Shown here: positions 7,379 through 17,225 of the stretch, piece by piece
How the letters are laid out: each line of letters starts with the position of its first letter
How positions within the stretch are numbered: position 1 is the first letter of the stretch
Source: Flaviramulus basaltis
Lineage (GTDB): Bacteria > Bacteroidota > Bacteroidia > Flavobacteriales > Flavobacteriaceae
Direction: 5' to 3'
Length of the DNA: 64,000 bases
Assembly (NCBI RefSeq): GCF_900114265.1
Contig: NZ_FPKV01000001.1
Span: 496,001-560,000 of the forward strand
Program-made: the position numbers and the translations under genes
Notes under the pieces: generated by a model
Database searches by the model: none
What the model was told of the DNA's origin: nothing
What the model saw: the letters and a program-made list of their open reading frames with translations, nothing else

Positions 7379-8695
7379 ATGAGTATAAAAACAATTCCTT
7401 ACGTAGAGAGCAAAGTAAAAGATATATCTCTTGCAGATTGGGGACGAAAAGAAATAGAATTAGCCGAGGCAGAAATGCCTGGACTTATGAGTTTACGTGA
7501 AGAATACGGAAATTCTCAACCACTTAAAGGTGCGCGTATTGCAGGTTGTTTACATATGACTATTCAAACAGCAGTTTTAATTGAAACTTTACAAGCTTTA
7601 GGTGCAGAAGTAACTTGGAGTTCTTGTAACATTTTCTCAACACAAGATCAAGCTGCTGCTGCTATTGCTGCTGCTGGAACTTCGGTTTATGCTTGGAAAG
7701 ATATGACTGAAGAAGAATTTGATTGGTGTATTGAGCAAACACTTTTCTTTGGTGAAGACAGACAACCACTTAACATGATTCTTGATGATGGTGGCGATTT
7801 AACCAATATGGTTTTAGATAAATATCCAGAATTGGTTTCTGGAATTAAAGGTTTAAGTGAAGAAACTACAACTGGAGTTCACAGACTTTACGAGCGTGTA
7901 AAAAATGGCACATTACCAATGCCTGCTATTAATGTAAACGATTCGGTTACAAAAAGTAAATTCGATAACAAATACGGATGTAAAGAAAGTGCTGTAGATG
8001 CGATTCGTCGTGCTACCGATATTATGCTTGCAGGAAAACGTGTTGTTGTTTGTGGTTATGGCGATGTTGGTAAAGGTACAGCAGCATCTTTTAAAGGAGC
8101 AGGAAGTATTGTTACAGTAACGGAAATTGACCCGATTTGTGCTTTACAAGCGGCTATGGATGGTTTTGAAGTTAAAAAACTAGAAACAATTGCTCCAAAT
8201 GCAGATATTATAATCACTACAACAGGAAATAAAGATATTGTTCAAGCTAAACATTTTGAAGCTGTAAAAGACAAAACGATTATTTGTAACATTGGGCATT
8301 TTGATAATGAAATTGATATGGCTTGGTTAAACAAAAATCACGGTCATACAAAAAACACAATTAAACCACAGGTTGATAAATATACCGTTAACGGAAAAGA
8401 TATTATTATACTTGCTGAAGGTCGTTTAGTAAACTTAGGTTGTGCTACAGGTCACCCAAGTTTTGTAATGAGTAACTCGTTCACAAACCAAACTTTAGCA
8501 CAATTAGAGCTTTGGACAAATACTGATGCTTACAAAAACGATGTATATATGTTACCTAAACATCTTGATGAAAAAGTAGCAAAATTACACTTAGCTAAAA
8601 TTGGAGTGGAGTTAACAGAACTTCGTGAAGACCAAGCAAAATACATTGGTGTAAAACAAGAAGGTCCTTTTAAACCTGAGTATTACAGATATTAA
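7379..8695 (+). CDS. ahcY: Adenosylhomocysteinase (SAH hydrolase)
   Basis: A 438-residue enzyme that splits S-adenosylhomocysteine into homocysteine and adenosine, clearing the by-product of methylation. The NAD-binding loop [10 protein letters not shown] (about 226-235), the substrate segments [15 protein letters not shown] and [16 protein letters not shown], and the C-terminal PFKPEYYRY are all family hallmarks. I took the ATG at 7379 ([18 protein letters not shown]); an in-frame TTG at 7349 would add ten residues not found in homologues. It is a single gene followed by a strong terminator. Confidence 0.97.
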   Translation: MSIKTIPYVESKVKDISLADWGRKEIELAEAEMPGLMSLREEYGNSQPLKGARIAGCLHMTIQTAVLIETLQALGAEVTWSSCNIFSTQDQAAAAIAAAGTSVYAWKDMTEEEFDWCIEQTLFFGEDRQPLNMILDDGGDLTNMVLDKYPELVSGIKGLSEETTTGVHRLYERVKNGTLPMPAINVNDSVTKSKFDNKYGCKESAVDAIRRATDIMLAGKRVVVCGYGDVGKGTAASFKGAGSIVTVTEIDPICALQAAMDGFEVKKLETIAPNADIIITTTGNKDIVQAKHFEAVKDKTIICNIGHFDNEIDMAWLNKNHGHTKNTIKPQVDKYTVNGKDIIILAEGRLVNLGCATGHPSFVMSNSFTNQTLAQLELWTNTDAYKNDVYMLPKHLDEKVAKLHLAKIGVELTELREDQAKYIGVKQEGPFKPEYYRY

Positions 8696-8703
8696 AACCT
8701 AAA

Positions 8704-8731
8704 CGTCATGCTGAACTTGTTTCAGCATCTT
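8704..8731. repeat. Short REP-like palindrome
   Basis: ATGCTGAA (8708-8715) and TTCAGCAT (8721-8728) form a perfect 8-base stem with a five-base loop, preceded by CGTC. This sequence is familiar as an interspersed repeat in flavobacterial intergenic DNA. Confidence 0.6.
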
Positions 8732-8742
8732 ATCAAATATTT

Positions 8743-8776
8743 AAATCCCAAGCAGTTTCTGTTTGGGATTTTTTTT
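8743..8776 (+). terminator. Terminator after ahcY
   Basis: AAATCCCAA (8743-8751) pairs with TTGGGATTT (8763-8771) around an 11-base loop, followed by a run of T. Confidence 0.85.
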
Positions 8777-8777
8777 A

Positions 8778-8843
8778 TCATTTCAACAAAAGAGCAATCG
8801 CTCTAATTATTCTACTTGTGTGATTTCTCCTTTGTCGAAATGA
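8778..8843. repeat. REP-like element with 17-base imperfect terminal inverted repeats
   Basis: TCATTTCAACAAAAGAG (8778-8794) matches the reverse complement of CTCCTTTGTCGAAATGA (8827-8843) at 15 of 17 positions. AGAGC/GCTCT (8791-8804) forms a further small hairpin. It carries no coding capacity and looks like a small non-autonomous element. Confidence 0.6.
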
Positions 8844-8876
8844 CTAAATTATTTTTGTACAGCATTAATATTACAA

Positions 8877-9194
8877 TCAATCCACCATATCCTCCTCAAA
8901 ATACCACCACAAACTAGAATCTATAGAATTTTTCATTTTAACAATATCCACATTTTCTTTTAAAAAAACAGTGATACTTTCATTAGCTCTATTTTGCTCA
9001 ACACAATCACATATTTCTATAGTCTCAATTTCATTAAAATGTTCTAAATGATTTTTAATCTTAACGTCTAAAGACTCATCACTTAAGTAAATCTTAATGC
9101 TTGGTTGCGATGGGGAATTTCTAATTTCTGATCTAAATGGTAGCATACTATCTAATTTTACGTTAGACAATTTTTTATTGCAGATGCAATTCAT
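8877..9194 (-). CDS. Small protein of unknown function
   Basis: A 105-residue protein I do not recognise. It has no signal peptide or membrane segment. It has several Cys residues near the N-terminus (CICNKK) and in the middle (ICDCVEQ), and the pattern from residue 32 on (strand IKIYL, helix, strand ETIEICD, strand ESITVFL, helix) suggests a small alpha/beta, ferredoxin-like domain. It is divergent from the DinB-like gene at 9240 with only 45 bases between. A shorter start at Met17 is possible. Confidence 0.55.
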   Translation of the reverse strand: MNCICNKKLSNVKLDSMLPFRSEIRNSPSQPSIKIYLSDESLDVKIKNHLEHFNEIETIEICDCVEQNRANESITVFLKENVDIVKMKNSIDSSLWWYFEEDMVD

Positions 9195-9239
9195 TAAAGT
9201 TACGGATTTAATTAATATCTTTTACAATTAAATTTTGTA

Positions 9240-9713
9240 ATGAACAGCAAACGCATAGCCATTTTAAATAAGCAAATATCTAAACTAGAAGCGTATATAC
9301 CTCTATTTGATGAAGAAAACACTACAGTTTCTAAATCCACAATAGGTTGGCAATTAGACCATGCTTTAAAAGTTTTTAATATGACTAGCGAATGGACTGA
9401 AAACTCCAACCCAAAGAATTATAAACGAAAATTCAATTTTTGGCGCAGTGTTTTATTCCCTATAAATTATTTTCCAAGAGGTAAAGTACGAGCTCCAAAA
9501 GTTGTACAGCCACCACAAATTATTTTAATTGAAGATATAAAAAGCCAAATACATGCAGCTAGAACTCACATTGAAAATTTAAACAAACTACCTAAAACTG
9601 CTTATTTTAAGCATTTTATTTTTGGTGATTTATCAAAAAAACAAACCTTGAGGTTTTTGCAAATGCACACCCATCATCATTTAAAAATTATAAGTGATAT
9701 TTTAAAAAAATAA
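9240..9713 (+). CDS. DinB-like (DUF1569-type) four-helix protein
   Basis: A 157-residue protein with the features of the DinB/DUF1569 superfamily: GWQLDHALKVF near residue 37, carrying the first metal-ligand His; FKHFIFGDLS near 122; and a C-terminal MHTHHHLKIISDIL with clustered His. These positions suit a divalent-metal site in a four-helix bundle. In related proteins the role is thiol transfer or stress, but none is proven for this subfamily. It stands alone on the plus strand. Confidence 0.7.
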   Translation: MNSKRIAILNKQISKLEAYIPLFDEENTTVSKSTIGWQLDHALKVFNMTSEWTENSNPKNYKRKFNFWRSVLFPINYFPRGKVRAPKVVQPPQIILIEDIKSQIHAARTHIENLNKLPKTAYFKHFIFGDLSKKQTLRFLQMHTHHHLKIISDILKK

Positions 9714-9807
9714 AAAACACTTCTATTAAACTTATTTTTTGATTTTTTTATTATTAATAAAGCTAACAATTTAATAATATGGATTACACTTGGCATTATA
9801 CTATTAG

Positions 9808-9815
9808 TAACTTTG
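9808..9815 (+). promoter_or_regulatory. -7 promoter box of tamB-tamL
   Basis: TAACTTTG fits TAnnTTTG. Transcription would begin around 9820, giving a short leader to the TTG start at 9832, which supports that start. Confidence 0.55.
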
Positions 9816-9831
9816 CTTTTAAAGTAAAAAC

Positions 9832-12800
9832 TTGAGTAATACTAAACCCATACAAGAAAATAAAATTTCAATAAATAAAAAGAATCGAGCTATAAAAATA
9901 GTAGGTCGAATTGTATTGGCATTTGTAATACTTTTTATTCTATTAGTCTTATTTATAAGAAGTCCGTGGGGGCAAAGTCTTATAAAAGATCAAGTTGTTT
10001 CTTATATTTCTGACAAAACTAAGACCGAAGTATCAATAGACAAATTATTTCTAACTTTTAGTGGTTCTCTTCAGTTAGATGGCCTTTATTTGGAAGACAA
10101 AAAAGGTGATACCCTTATATATTCTAAAACGTTAGAAGCCAATATTGCTCTTTTAAATATAATTAGAGGCAATAGTGTTGGTGTGGATGCATTATACTGG
10201 GAAGGTGTTGTCGCTAAAATAAAGAGAAAGGACACCATTTCTAGTTTTAATTTCAACTTTTTAATTGATGCTTTTACTTCTCCACAAGAGAAAAATATTG
10301 CGATTGATAGCACAGAAACCGCAATGCAATTCATTTTAAAAAATCTAGATTTTAAAAATTTTGATGTTGTTTATAACGATGACGTTACAGGTATAGATAG
10401 CCATTTTGTTTTTGAGAATTTAAAGCTAGATATGGAAACCACTAATCTTGAAAGCATGGAGTTTTACGCTTCAAATTTAGAATTGAAAAATGCTAAAATT
10501 AAATATATACAGAAACCGGTAACTAAAATTCTTGATGAAGAAAGCTCTCTTTTACCTTCAATTTCTGCTGAAACATTTTCACTTAACAATGTTAAAGTGA
10601 ATTATCAATCGTTGGCAGATGATGTCGCTATGGATGCTAATATTGTTAATCTTTATGCTGAAATCCCTACAGCAAAGCTATCTGAAAACACGATAAATAT
10701 TGATGCTTTTAAACTTTCAAATTCATCTATTCTACTTTACACACAAACTAAAAATAATGTTGTAACAGAATCTGTAAACAATGTTAGTAAAGACATTGAA
10801 AAGGATATTATTAAATTTGAATGGCCAAACCTAAGAGTCGCATTAAAAAATTTAGATTTAGAGAACAACAAATTAGGCTACTTTGTAAATAATGAAAAGT
10901 CTAACAAAAACATATTTAATGCTAACACCATTGAACTGAACAATTTTAGTTTAAAAGGAGAATCTGTTTTTATTAAAGATAAATCTGCTGGCTTAATTAT
11001 AAAAAGTGGAAGCTTCAAAGAAACCTCTGGTTATCAACTTAAAGAGTTTGAACTAGATGTAAATGTTACCGATACAGATTTTATTATTAATCAGTTTAGT
11101 TTAGCAGTAAACCAAAATTATGTTACTGGTAAAATGGAGATGCAATATCCAACACTTTCTGCTCTTTTTGAAGCTCCAGAAAAATCAAAAGTTAGCCTCA
11201 ACCTTTCAGATTTTAGATTTGATCTTCATGATGTATTTCCCTTTCAACCAGACTTAAGCAATAACCCTACTTTTGTTACTTTAAGTAACAAAGCCATTTC
11301 TGGCAATATAAAAGGTTTAGGAAATTTATCTGAAATTAAATTTCCAAAACTAAATGTCCTTTGGGGAAAATCAACACAGATTTCTGCAAACGGAACTATT
11401 TTCAACATAACAAATCCAGACAAACTAAGATATAATATTCCAAGCTTTAAAGCCATCACGATATATGAGGATGTAGCTAAGTTTATTGAAGTAGATTCGC
11501 AATCTATAAATCTTCCCAAAAACATATCGCTTATAGGCTCTATAAATGGTAATGAAAATTCTATAGAAACAAATAGTGAACTAAAAACCGAACAAGGTAT
11601 TGTTGCAATTAATGGTGATTTTACAAGTTCAGAAAATCTAGTTTTTAATACAGAAATTAGTATTAACAATTATCAAATAGGACAACTTCTTAAAAACCCA
11701 AAACTAGGTAATTTAACAACCTCTATTAAAGCTAGTGGTAAAGGGGAAAACTTAAATTCGCTAAATGCAGATTTGGAGACTACCGTTAATAGCTTTAATT
11801 TTAATAATTACGCCATAAATAACCTTAAACTAAATGGCCACATTGAAAATGGTGAAGGAAAAGTGACTTCAAAATATAAAGATGAAAACATCAACTTAAA
11901 CCTTATTGCTAATGTTTTATTAGATTCTATAGCTCCAAAAGTTAATTTAGAACTTGATTTGATAGGTGCAAATTTACAAGCACTTGGTTTAATGAATCGA
12001 GATATTAGGACTGGCTTAAAACTTTATGCAGATTTTAAAGGTAATGCTACCAGTTATGATGTCTCTGCTAATGTTAATGATGGTGTTGTGGTTTATGATA
12101 ATAAGAGCTATTTAATTGGTGATTTGGATGCCAAAGCCCATATACGAAGTGATACCACTTCGGTATCTGTATCAAATAAAATATTGAATATGCAATTAGA
12201 ATCTAACACAGATCCTAAAACTTTTAGTGAATCATTAAAAAATCATATTCTGAGTTATTTTTATAGAGAAAACAAGTTACCAGATTCACTTAACAAATCA
12301 GTAAAATTAAAATTCAAAGGAGATATTGTGGATGCTCCTTTACTAACTGATGTCTTTCTGGTAAATATTAAAGATCTAGATACTGTTAATATTTCGGTAG
12401 ATTTTGATGAAGCTGAAAGAAAATTAAAGGGTAACATTACAGCTCCCAAAATTAATTATAGCGATTATATTATGGATGGTCTTGCCCTGTCCATAGACAC
12501 AAATAAAGATAAATTTATTTTCGATTTAGGTTTTAATCAAATCAAAGCAGGCCCATTATTTATTCCTCGTTCCATTATAAAAGGGGAACAATTGAATAAT
12601 GAATTATCACTTGATTTTATCGCTTATGATAAAGAAGAGGAAATGATGAATGTAAAGGCTGAAATTACGGGAGATAGTGAACGTCTTCGTTTTCATGTAA
12701 TACCAGAAAATCTGACTTTAAATAAATCTAAATGGATAATTCCTTCTGATAACGAAATAATAATTACGGAAAAGAAATTAGCTTTTAATAATTTCAAAAT

Positions 12801-14934
12801 CAACAAGAACAATCAATCCATTCAAATAACCGACAAAGATCCCTCAATAGAGAAAAATCATATTGCTTTAAATTATGCTAATTTTAAAATAAGTGAGTTT
12901 TTTAATTATTTAAATCCAGAAAAAAAATTAGCTACAGGAAATTTAAATGGGAATTTTATTCTAGAAGAACCTTTCAATAATACAGGTTTCCTTGCAAACC
13001 TTACTATTTCTAAATTATCATTAATGGATGTTGATATGGGAATATTAAGCGTCGATGGAAAATCGCTTGGTGGCAATAGCTATAACCTAAATGCTTCTTT
13101 AAAAGATGGTGATGTTAATCTAGATCTTAAAGGCAATTATACAAGTGATACAAAAGATGCCAAATTAAATTTAGACTTAATCATTAATGAGTTTAAAATG
13201 AAAGCTTTAACAGGATTTTCGCAAGGACTTATCACAGGAACTGATGGAAACTTTAGTGGGAAATTTGGAGTAAATGGCACAACAGTGAATCCCATATATA
13301 ATGGAAATATAAATTTCAATAATGCTCATTTTGAAGTACCCATGTTAAATAGTGCATTTACATTGAAAAATGAAAAATTAAATATAGATAATGATGGTCT
13401 TAAACTAAACAACTTTACTATTCTTGACGAAAGTAATAATACGTTTGTAGCATCTGGGAATGTAGGCACTGAAACATTTTTAAACCCTACTTTCGATTTA
13501 AGTTTAAAAGCTGATAATTTCAGTTTTATAAACGCCTCCAAAGAGGATAATGAATTTCTTTACGGAAAAGGTGTATTTGATGCCGATGCTAAAATAACTG
13601 GAGACTTACAAATACCAAAAATCGATATGACCCTTAATGTAGGGTCACAAACAGATTTAACATACGTTTTACCATCAGCGCAAGTAAATGTAGAAGAGCG
13701 AGATGGTGTTGTTATTTTTGTAAATCGAGAAAACCCAAATGCCATTCTAACAAAAACAGAAGAGCAGACAGCTACTTTAAAAGGATTTGATATTACAGCA
13801 AATCTCAATATTGGTAAAGAAGCAGCCGTAACAATAATTATAGATGAGCAAACAGGTGATAATTTTAAAATTTCGGGTGAAGGTGAATTAAATTTTGCTA
13901 TGAATCCAAACGGACAAATGAATCTTGTTGGAGTATATAATGTTTCAAGTGGCCACTACGAAATGAATTTATACAACCTTGTTAATCGTCGTTTTGAGAT
14001 AGCAGAAGGCAGTCGTGTAAGTTGGTCTGGCAATCCGTTTGATGCAAAATTAGATGTGAGAGCTACATATAAGATAGAAACTTCAGCATCAGGACTCATG
14101 GCTCCTGCTTCTTCTGGTATTGATGCATCAGCTAAAAACAAGTACAAACAAGTATTACCTTTTTACGTATATCTAAATATAGATGGCGAGCTTATGGCTC
14201 CAAAAATTTCCTTCAATCTTGATATGCCAGAAGACGAACAAGGCTCTATAGGTGGTCAAGTTTATGGTCGTGTACAACAAATAAATCAACAAGATGATGA
14301 ATTAAACAAACAAGTGTTTTCATTATTAGTCTTAAATCGTTTTTATCCAGATTCAGGAAGTGATGGTAGTTCTGGAGGTTTTGCTTCTATGGCAAGAGAT
14401 AATTTAAATGATGCAGTTTCAGATCAACTTAATACGTTTTCTGATAAATTATTAGGAAAAACAGGTTTTGAATTAGATTTTGGTTTAGATAGTTATACAG
14501 ACTATCAAGGTAATGCTCCACAGGACAGAACGCAATTGGATATTGCTGCACAAAAAAAATTGTTTAATGACCGTTTGGTTGTTCGTGTAGGTAGTGAAGT
14601 AGATATACAAGGCAGTAGCTCAACTAACGAACCTACTCCTTTAATTGGGAATGTGAGTTTGGAATACCTTCTTACAGAAGATGGTCGTTATAAAATTAGA
14701 GGTTTTAGAAGAAATGAATTTGAAAATGTAATAGACGGACAAACCATTGCTACGGGTATTGCATTAATATTTACTCAAGAGTTTAATAAATTTAATGAAC
14801 TCTGGGATGCTATGTTTAAAGGCAAAACTCTTAAAGAAGAACAACAAGAGGAAAAAGCAAAATCAGTCGAAGAATCACAAGAACAGAAAGAAGAGAACGT
14901 AAGCAAAAGCTTAGATAAAAAGAAAACTAATTAA
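9832..14934 (+). CDS. tamB: Translocation and assembly module protein TamB
   Basis: A 1700-residue inner-membrane-anchored periplasmic protein. An N-terminal anchor (IVGRIVLAFVILFILLVLFI, about 25-44) is followed by a very long beta-repeat region of the AsmA/TamB type and a C-terminal TamB (DUF490) domain, about 1330-1640, containing GVYNVSSGHYEMNLYNLV and a final barrel-like LDFGLDSYTDYQG stretch. It spans the periplasm and works with the outer-membrane Tam partner in protein or lipid delivery. The charged Glu/Lys tail is a local add-on. The start is TTG at 9832, supported by the promoter. tamL follows after 14 bases. Confidence 0.93.
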   Translation: MSNTKPIQENKISINKKNRAIKIVGRIVLAFVILFILLVLFIRSPWGQSLIKDQVVSYISDKTKTEVSIDKLFLTFSGSLQLDGLYLEDKKGDTLIYSKTLEANIALLNIIRGNSVGVDALYWEGVVAKIKRKDTISSFNFNFLIDAFTSPQEKNIAIDSTETAMQFILKNLDFKNFDVVYNDDVTGIDSHFVFENLKLDMETTNLESMEFYASNLELKNAKIKYIQKPVTKILDEESSLLPSISAETFSLNNVKVNYQSLADDVAMDANIVNLYAEIPTAKLSENTINIDAFKLSNSSILLYTQTKNNVVTESVNNVSKDIEKDIIKFEWPNLRVALKNLDLENNKLGYFVNNEKSNKNIFNANTIELNNFSLKGESVFIKDKSAGLIIKSGSFKETSGYQLKEFELDVNVTDTDFIINQFSLAVNQNYVTGKMEMQYPTLSALFEAPEKSKVSLNLSDFRFDLHDVFPFQPDLSNNPTFVTLSNKAISGNIKGLGNLSEIKFPKLNVLWGKSTQISANGTIFNITNPDKLRYNIPSFKAITIYEDVAKFIEVDSQSINLPKNISLIGSINGNENSIETNSELKTEQGIVAINGDFTSSENLVFNTEISINNYQIGQLLKNPKLGNLTTSIKASGKGENLNSLNADLETTVNSFNFNNYAINNLKLNGHIENGEGKVTSKYKDENINLNLIANVLLDSIAPKVNLELDLIGANLQALGLMNRDIRTGLKLYADFKGNATSYDVSANVNDGVVVYDNKSYLIGDLDAKAHIRSDTTSVSVSNKILNMQLESNTDPKTFSESLKNHILSYFYRENKLPDSLNKSVKLKFKGDIVDAPLLTDVFLVNIKDLDTVNISVDFDEAERKLKGNITAPKINYSDYIMDGLALSIDTNKDKFIFDLGFNQIKAGPLFIPRSIIKGEQLNNELSLDFIAYDKEEEMMNVKAEITGDSERLRFHVIPENLTLNKSKWIIPSDNEIIITEKKLAFNNFKINKNNQSIQITDKDPSIEKNHIALNYANFKISEFFNYLNPEKKLATGNLNGNFILEEPFNNTGFLANLTISKLSLMDVDMGILSVDGKSLGGNSYNLNASLKDGDVNLDLKGNYTSDTKDAKLNLDLIINEFKMKALTGFSQGLITGTDGNFSGKFGVNGTTVNPIYNGNINFNNAHFEVPMLNSAFTLKNEKLNIDNDGLKLNNFTILDESNNTFVASGNVGTETFLNPTFDLSLKADNFSFINASKEDNEFLYGKGVFDADAKITGDLQIPKIDMTLNVGSQTDLTYVLPSAQVNVEERDGVVIFVNRENPNAILTKTEEQTATLKGFDITANLNIGKEAAVTIIIDEQTGDNFKISGEGELNFAMNPNGQMNLVGVYNVSSGHYEMNLYNLVNRRFEIAEGSRVSWSGNPFDAKLDVRATYKIETSASGLMAPASSGIDASAKNKYKQVLPFYVYLNIDGELMAPKISFNLDMPEDEQGSIGGQVYGRVQQINQQDDELNKQVFSLLVLNRFYPDSGSDGSSGGFASMARDNLNDAVSDQLNTFSDKLLGKTGFELDFGLDSYTDYQGNAPQDRTQLDIAAQKKLFNDRLVVRVGSEVDIQGSSSTNEPTPLIGNVSLEYLLTEDGRYKIRGFRRNEFENVIDGQTIATGIALIFTQEFNKFNELWDAMFKGKTLKEEQQEEKAKSVEESQEQKEENVSKSLDKKKTN

Positions 14935-14948
14935 ATAGAATTTTTACC

Positions 14949-17216
14949 TTGAGATATAAATTGAAGCATATAGTTTTAATATTTTTTTGTGTTAGTCTTT
15001 TTTTTGGATGTAGTATAAATAAATACATACCAGAAAACGACCGCCTTTACACAGGTGCAAAAGTGTCTTTAGAAATGGACTCTATTCTAAAAAACAAAAG
15101 CCTTTTAAAAGACGAACTTGAAAACGTATTACAACCAGAACCAAATAGTAAATTTTTAGGCATGTATCCTGGTTTATATTTTTACTATAAAAATCAGAAA
15201 GAAAAACCAGGTTTTATTAATAAATGGCTGTACAAGCGCTTTAATGAAAAACCTGTTTATCAAAGTGATGTTGAACCATCCCAAGTAGAAGAAATTTTAA
15301 TAAACAGATTAGAAAATAGAGGCTTTTTTTACAGTAAAGCAAATTCAGAATTTATTGAAAAAGACAAAAAAGCTTCCATAACTTATACCGTAAAAGCGTC
15401 AAAGCCTTACACGATGGCAAGCTATAATTTAGACACACTATCCTATCCAATTTATAACGATATTAAAGAAAGTGTTGCCTCTACAAAATTTAAAGAAGGT
15501 ATGCGATTTGATCTCTCTAATATGAAATTAGAGCGATTACGTATTGATAATAATCTTAAAAAAAAGGGCTATTATAATTTCAATGAAAGCTTTCTAATTT
15601 TTGAAGCAGACACCAATCAATACAAAAATAAACGCTTCGATTTATTTTTAAAATTAAAAAAAGAGGTTCCCGAGCGTGCTGTAGTGCCGTATAAATTATC
15701 TAAAGTTAATATTTATGCAAACTATAGTGTAGAAACAGATTCTATAAATACGAGCATAACACAATTTGAAAATAAAAATTTTATACAGAAAGAGCTTTTC
15801 TTTAAACCTAAACATTTGTCTCCTTTTGTTACGCTTGAAAAAGGACAATATTATAATGCTGAAACTTCAAGAAATACAGCAAGGCGATTATCTACCATAG
15901 GAGCTTATAAATTTGTTAATATAAAATATAAAGAAATAGACTCATTACTTACAGATAGTTTAGGGTATTTGGAAACCAATATTTATTTATCGCCACTCAA
16001 TAAACGTGCTATTAAATTTGAATTACAAGGCATTACAAAATCCAATAATTTTGCTGGCCCTGTATTGGCATTAACCTTTTCTAATAGGAATTTATTTAAA
16101 GGCGGAGAAACTTTAAATATAAGTGCAAAAGTTGGTTATGAAACACAATTAGCTAGTGGTGCGAATGCTGGATTAAGTAGTACTGAATTAGGATTAAAAG
16201 GTGAGCTTATTTTTCCTAGAATGATTTTTCCTTTTAAAATTAATGAAGATTTTTTTAAATATGCTATTCCTAAAACAAAAACGTCTTTAAGTTTAGATTA
16301 TTTAAACAGAAGTAAACTCTACCAATTAATCTCTGCAACAGCTCTTTTTGGTTATAGATGGGATGCCAATAGATTTATCACACATGAAATAAACCCTATA
16401 TCTGTTAACTACACACAACTTTCTAATACCACAGCAGAATTTGAACAGATACTGAATGAAAATCCCTTTTTAAGAAGTAGTTTTGACCAGAAATTTATTT
16501 CCGGACTTACCTACTCTTTTACTTATAACGGTATGGTTGATACACAGTCTAAGCATCAACTGTTTTTTAATAGCACCATAGATATTGCTGGTAATAGTAT
16601 TAGTCTTTTAGATAAAGAAGAAGCACCTAATGAACCTAATACTTTTTTAGGATTGCAATATGCTCAATATGCTAAAGCAGATATTGATGTGCGTTATCAC
16701 TTAAAATTAACTAAAAACCAAATATTAGCAACGCGATTGTTTGCTGGTTATGGTTTGGCGTATGGCAACTCGGAAGTTATACCCTATGTTAAACAATATT
16801 TTTCTGGCGGTCCTTATAGTGTACGTGCATTTAAAACACGCTCTTTAGGCCCAGGTACTTATAATGCAGATGATGATAACAATGGTGCTTTTTTCGATCA
16901 GACTGGGAATATTAGGTTAGAAGCAAATATTGAATATAGGTTTCCATTGTTTGGTTTTGTTAATGGTGCTTTATTTGCTGATGCTGGTAACGTTTGGAAT
17001 TCCAAAGAAAACACATCTTTACCAGGTAGTAAGTTTTCTGGAGATTTTTTAAATGAATTAGGTATGGGCGCAGGGTTTGGTGTTCGTTTAGACTTACAAG
17101 GTTTTGTAATACGTCTAGATCTTGCAGCTCCATTTCATGACCCTTCAAAAGATGAGGGTTATAATTTTGATGTTACTTCCCCCATCTTGAATTTTGCTAT
17201 AGGATATCCATTTTAA
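14949..17216 (+). CDS. tamL: BamA/TamA-family outer-membrane lipoprotein TamL
   Basis: A 755-residue Omp85 protein with a lipoprotein signal (SLFFGCSINK, lipid-bearing Cys at 21), POTRA-like domains (about 40-360) and a 16-strand-type barrel at the C-terminus, ending FAIGYPF. The Omp85 lid signature is seen as GGPYSVRAFKTRSLGPG near 620. A lipidated TamA counterpart is the form known in Bacteroidota. The start is TTG, 14 bases after tamB, so both are one operon. It is convergent with the phytase gene, nine bases away, without an obvious terminator. Confidence 0.92.
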   Translation: MRYKLKHIVLIFFCVSLFFGCSINKYIPENDRLYTGAKVSLEMDSILKNKSLLKDELENVLQPEPNSKFLGMYPGLYFYYKNQKEKPGFINKWLYKRFNEKPVYQSDVEPSQVEEILINRLENRGFFYSKANSEFIEKDKKASITYTVKASKPYTMASYNLDTLSYPIYNDIKESVASTKFKEGMRFDLSNMKLERLRIDNNLKKKGYYNFNESFLIFEADTNQYKNKRFDLFLKLKKEVPERAVVPYKLSKVNIYANYSVETDSINTSITQFENKNFIQKELFFKPKHLSPFVTLEKGQYYNAETSRNTARRLSTIGAYKFVNIKYKEIDSLLTDSLGYLETNIYLSPLNKRAIKFELQGITKSNNFAGPVLALTFSNRNLFKGGETLNISAKVGYETQLASGANAGLSSTELGLKGELIFPRMIFPFKINEDFFKYAIPKTKTSLSLDYLNRSKLYQLISATALFGYRWDANRFITHEINPISVNYTQLSNTTAEFEQILNENPFLRSSFDQKFISGLTYSFTYNGMVDTQSKHQLFFNSTIDIAGNSISLLDKEEAPNEPNTFLGLQYAQYAKADIDVRYHLKLTKNQILATRLFAGYGLAYGNSEVIPYVKQYFSGGPYSVRAFKTRSLGPGTYNADDDNNGAFFDQTGNIRLEANIEYRFPLFGFVNGALFADAGNVWNSKENTSLPGSKFSGDFLNELGMGAGFGVRLDLQGFVIRLDLAAPFHDPSKDEGYNFDVTSPILNFAIGYPF

Positions 17217-17225
17217 AAAATTTCT

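Noticed and set aside
8877-9713. Toxin-antitoxin module
   Set aside because: The genes are divergent rather than co-directional, and neither product shows toxin or antitoxin motifs.
11244-11669. Antisense frame of 141 codons inside tamB
   Set aside because: It is the complementary strand of a long conserved coding region, with no promoter or recognisable domain.
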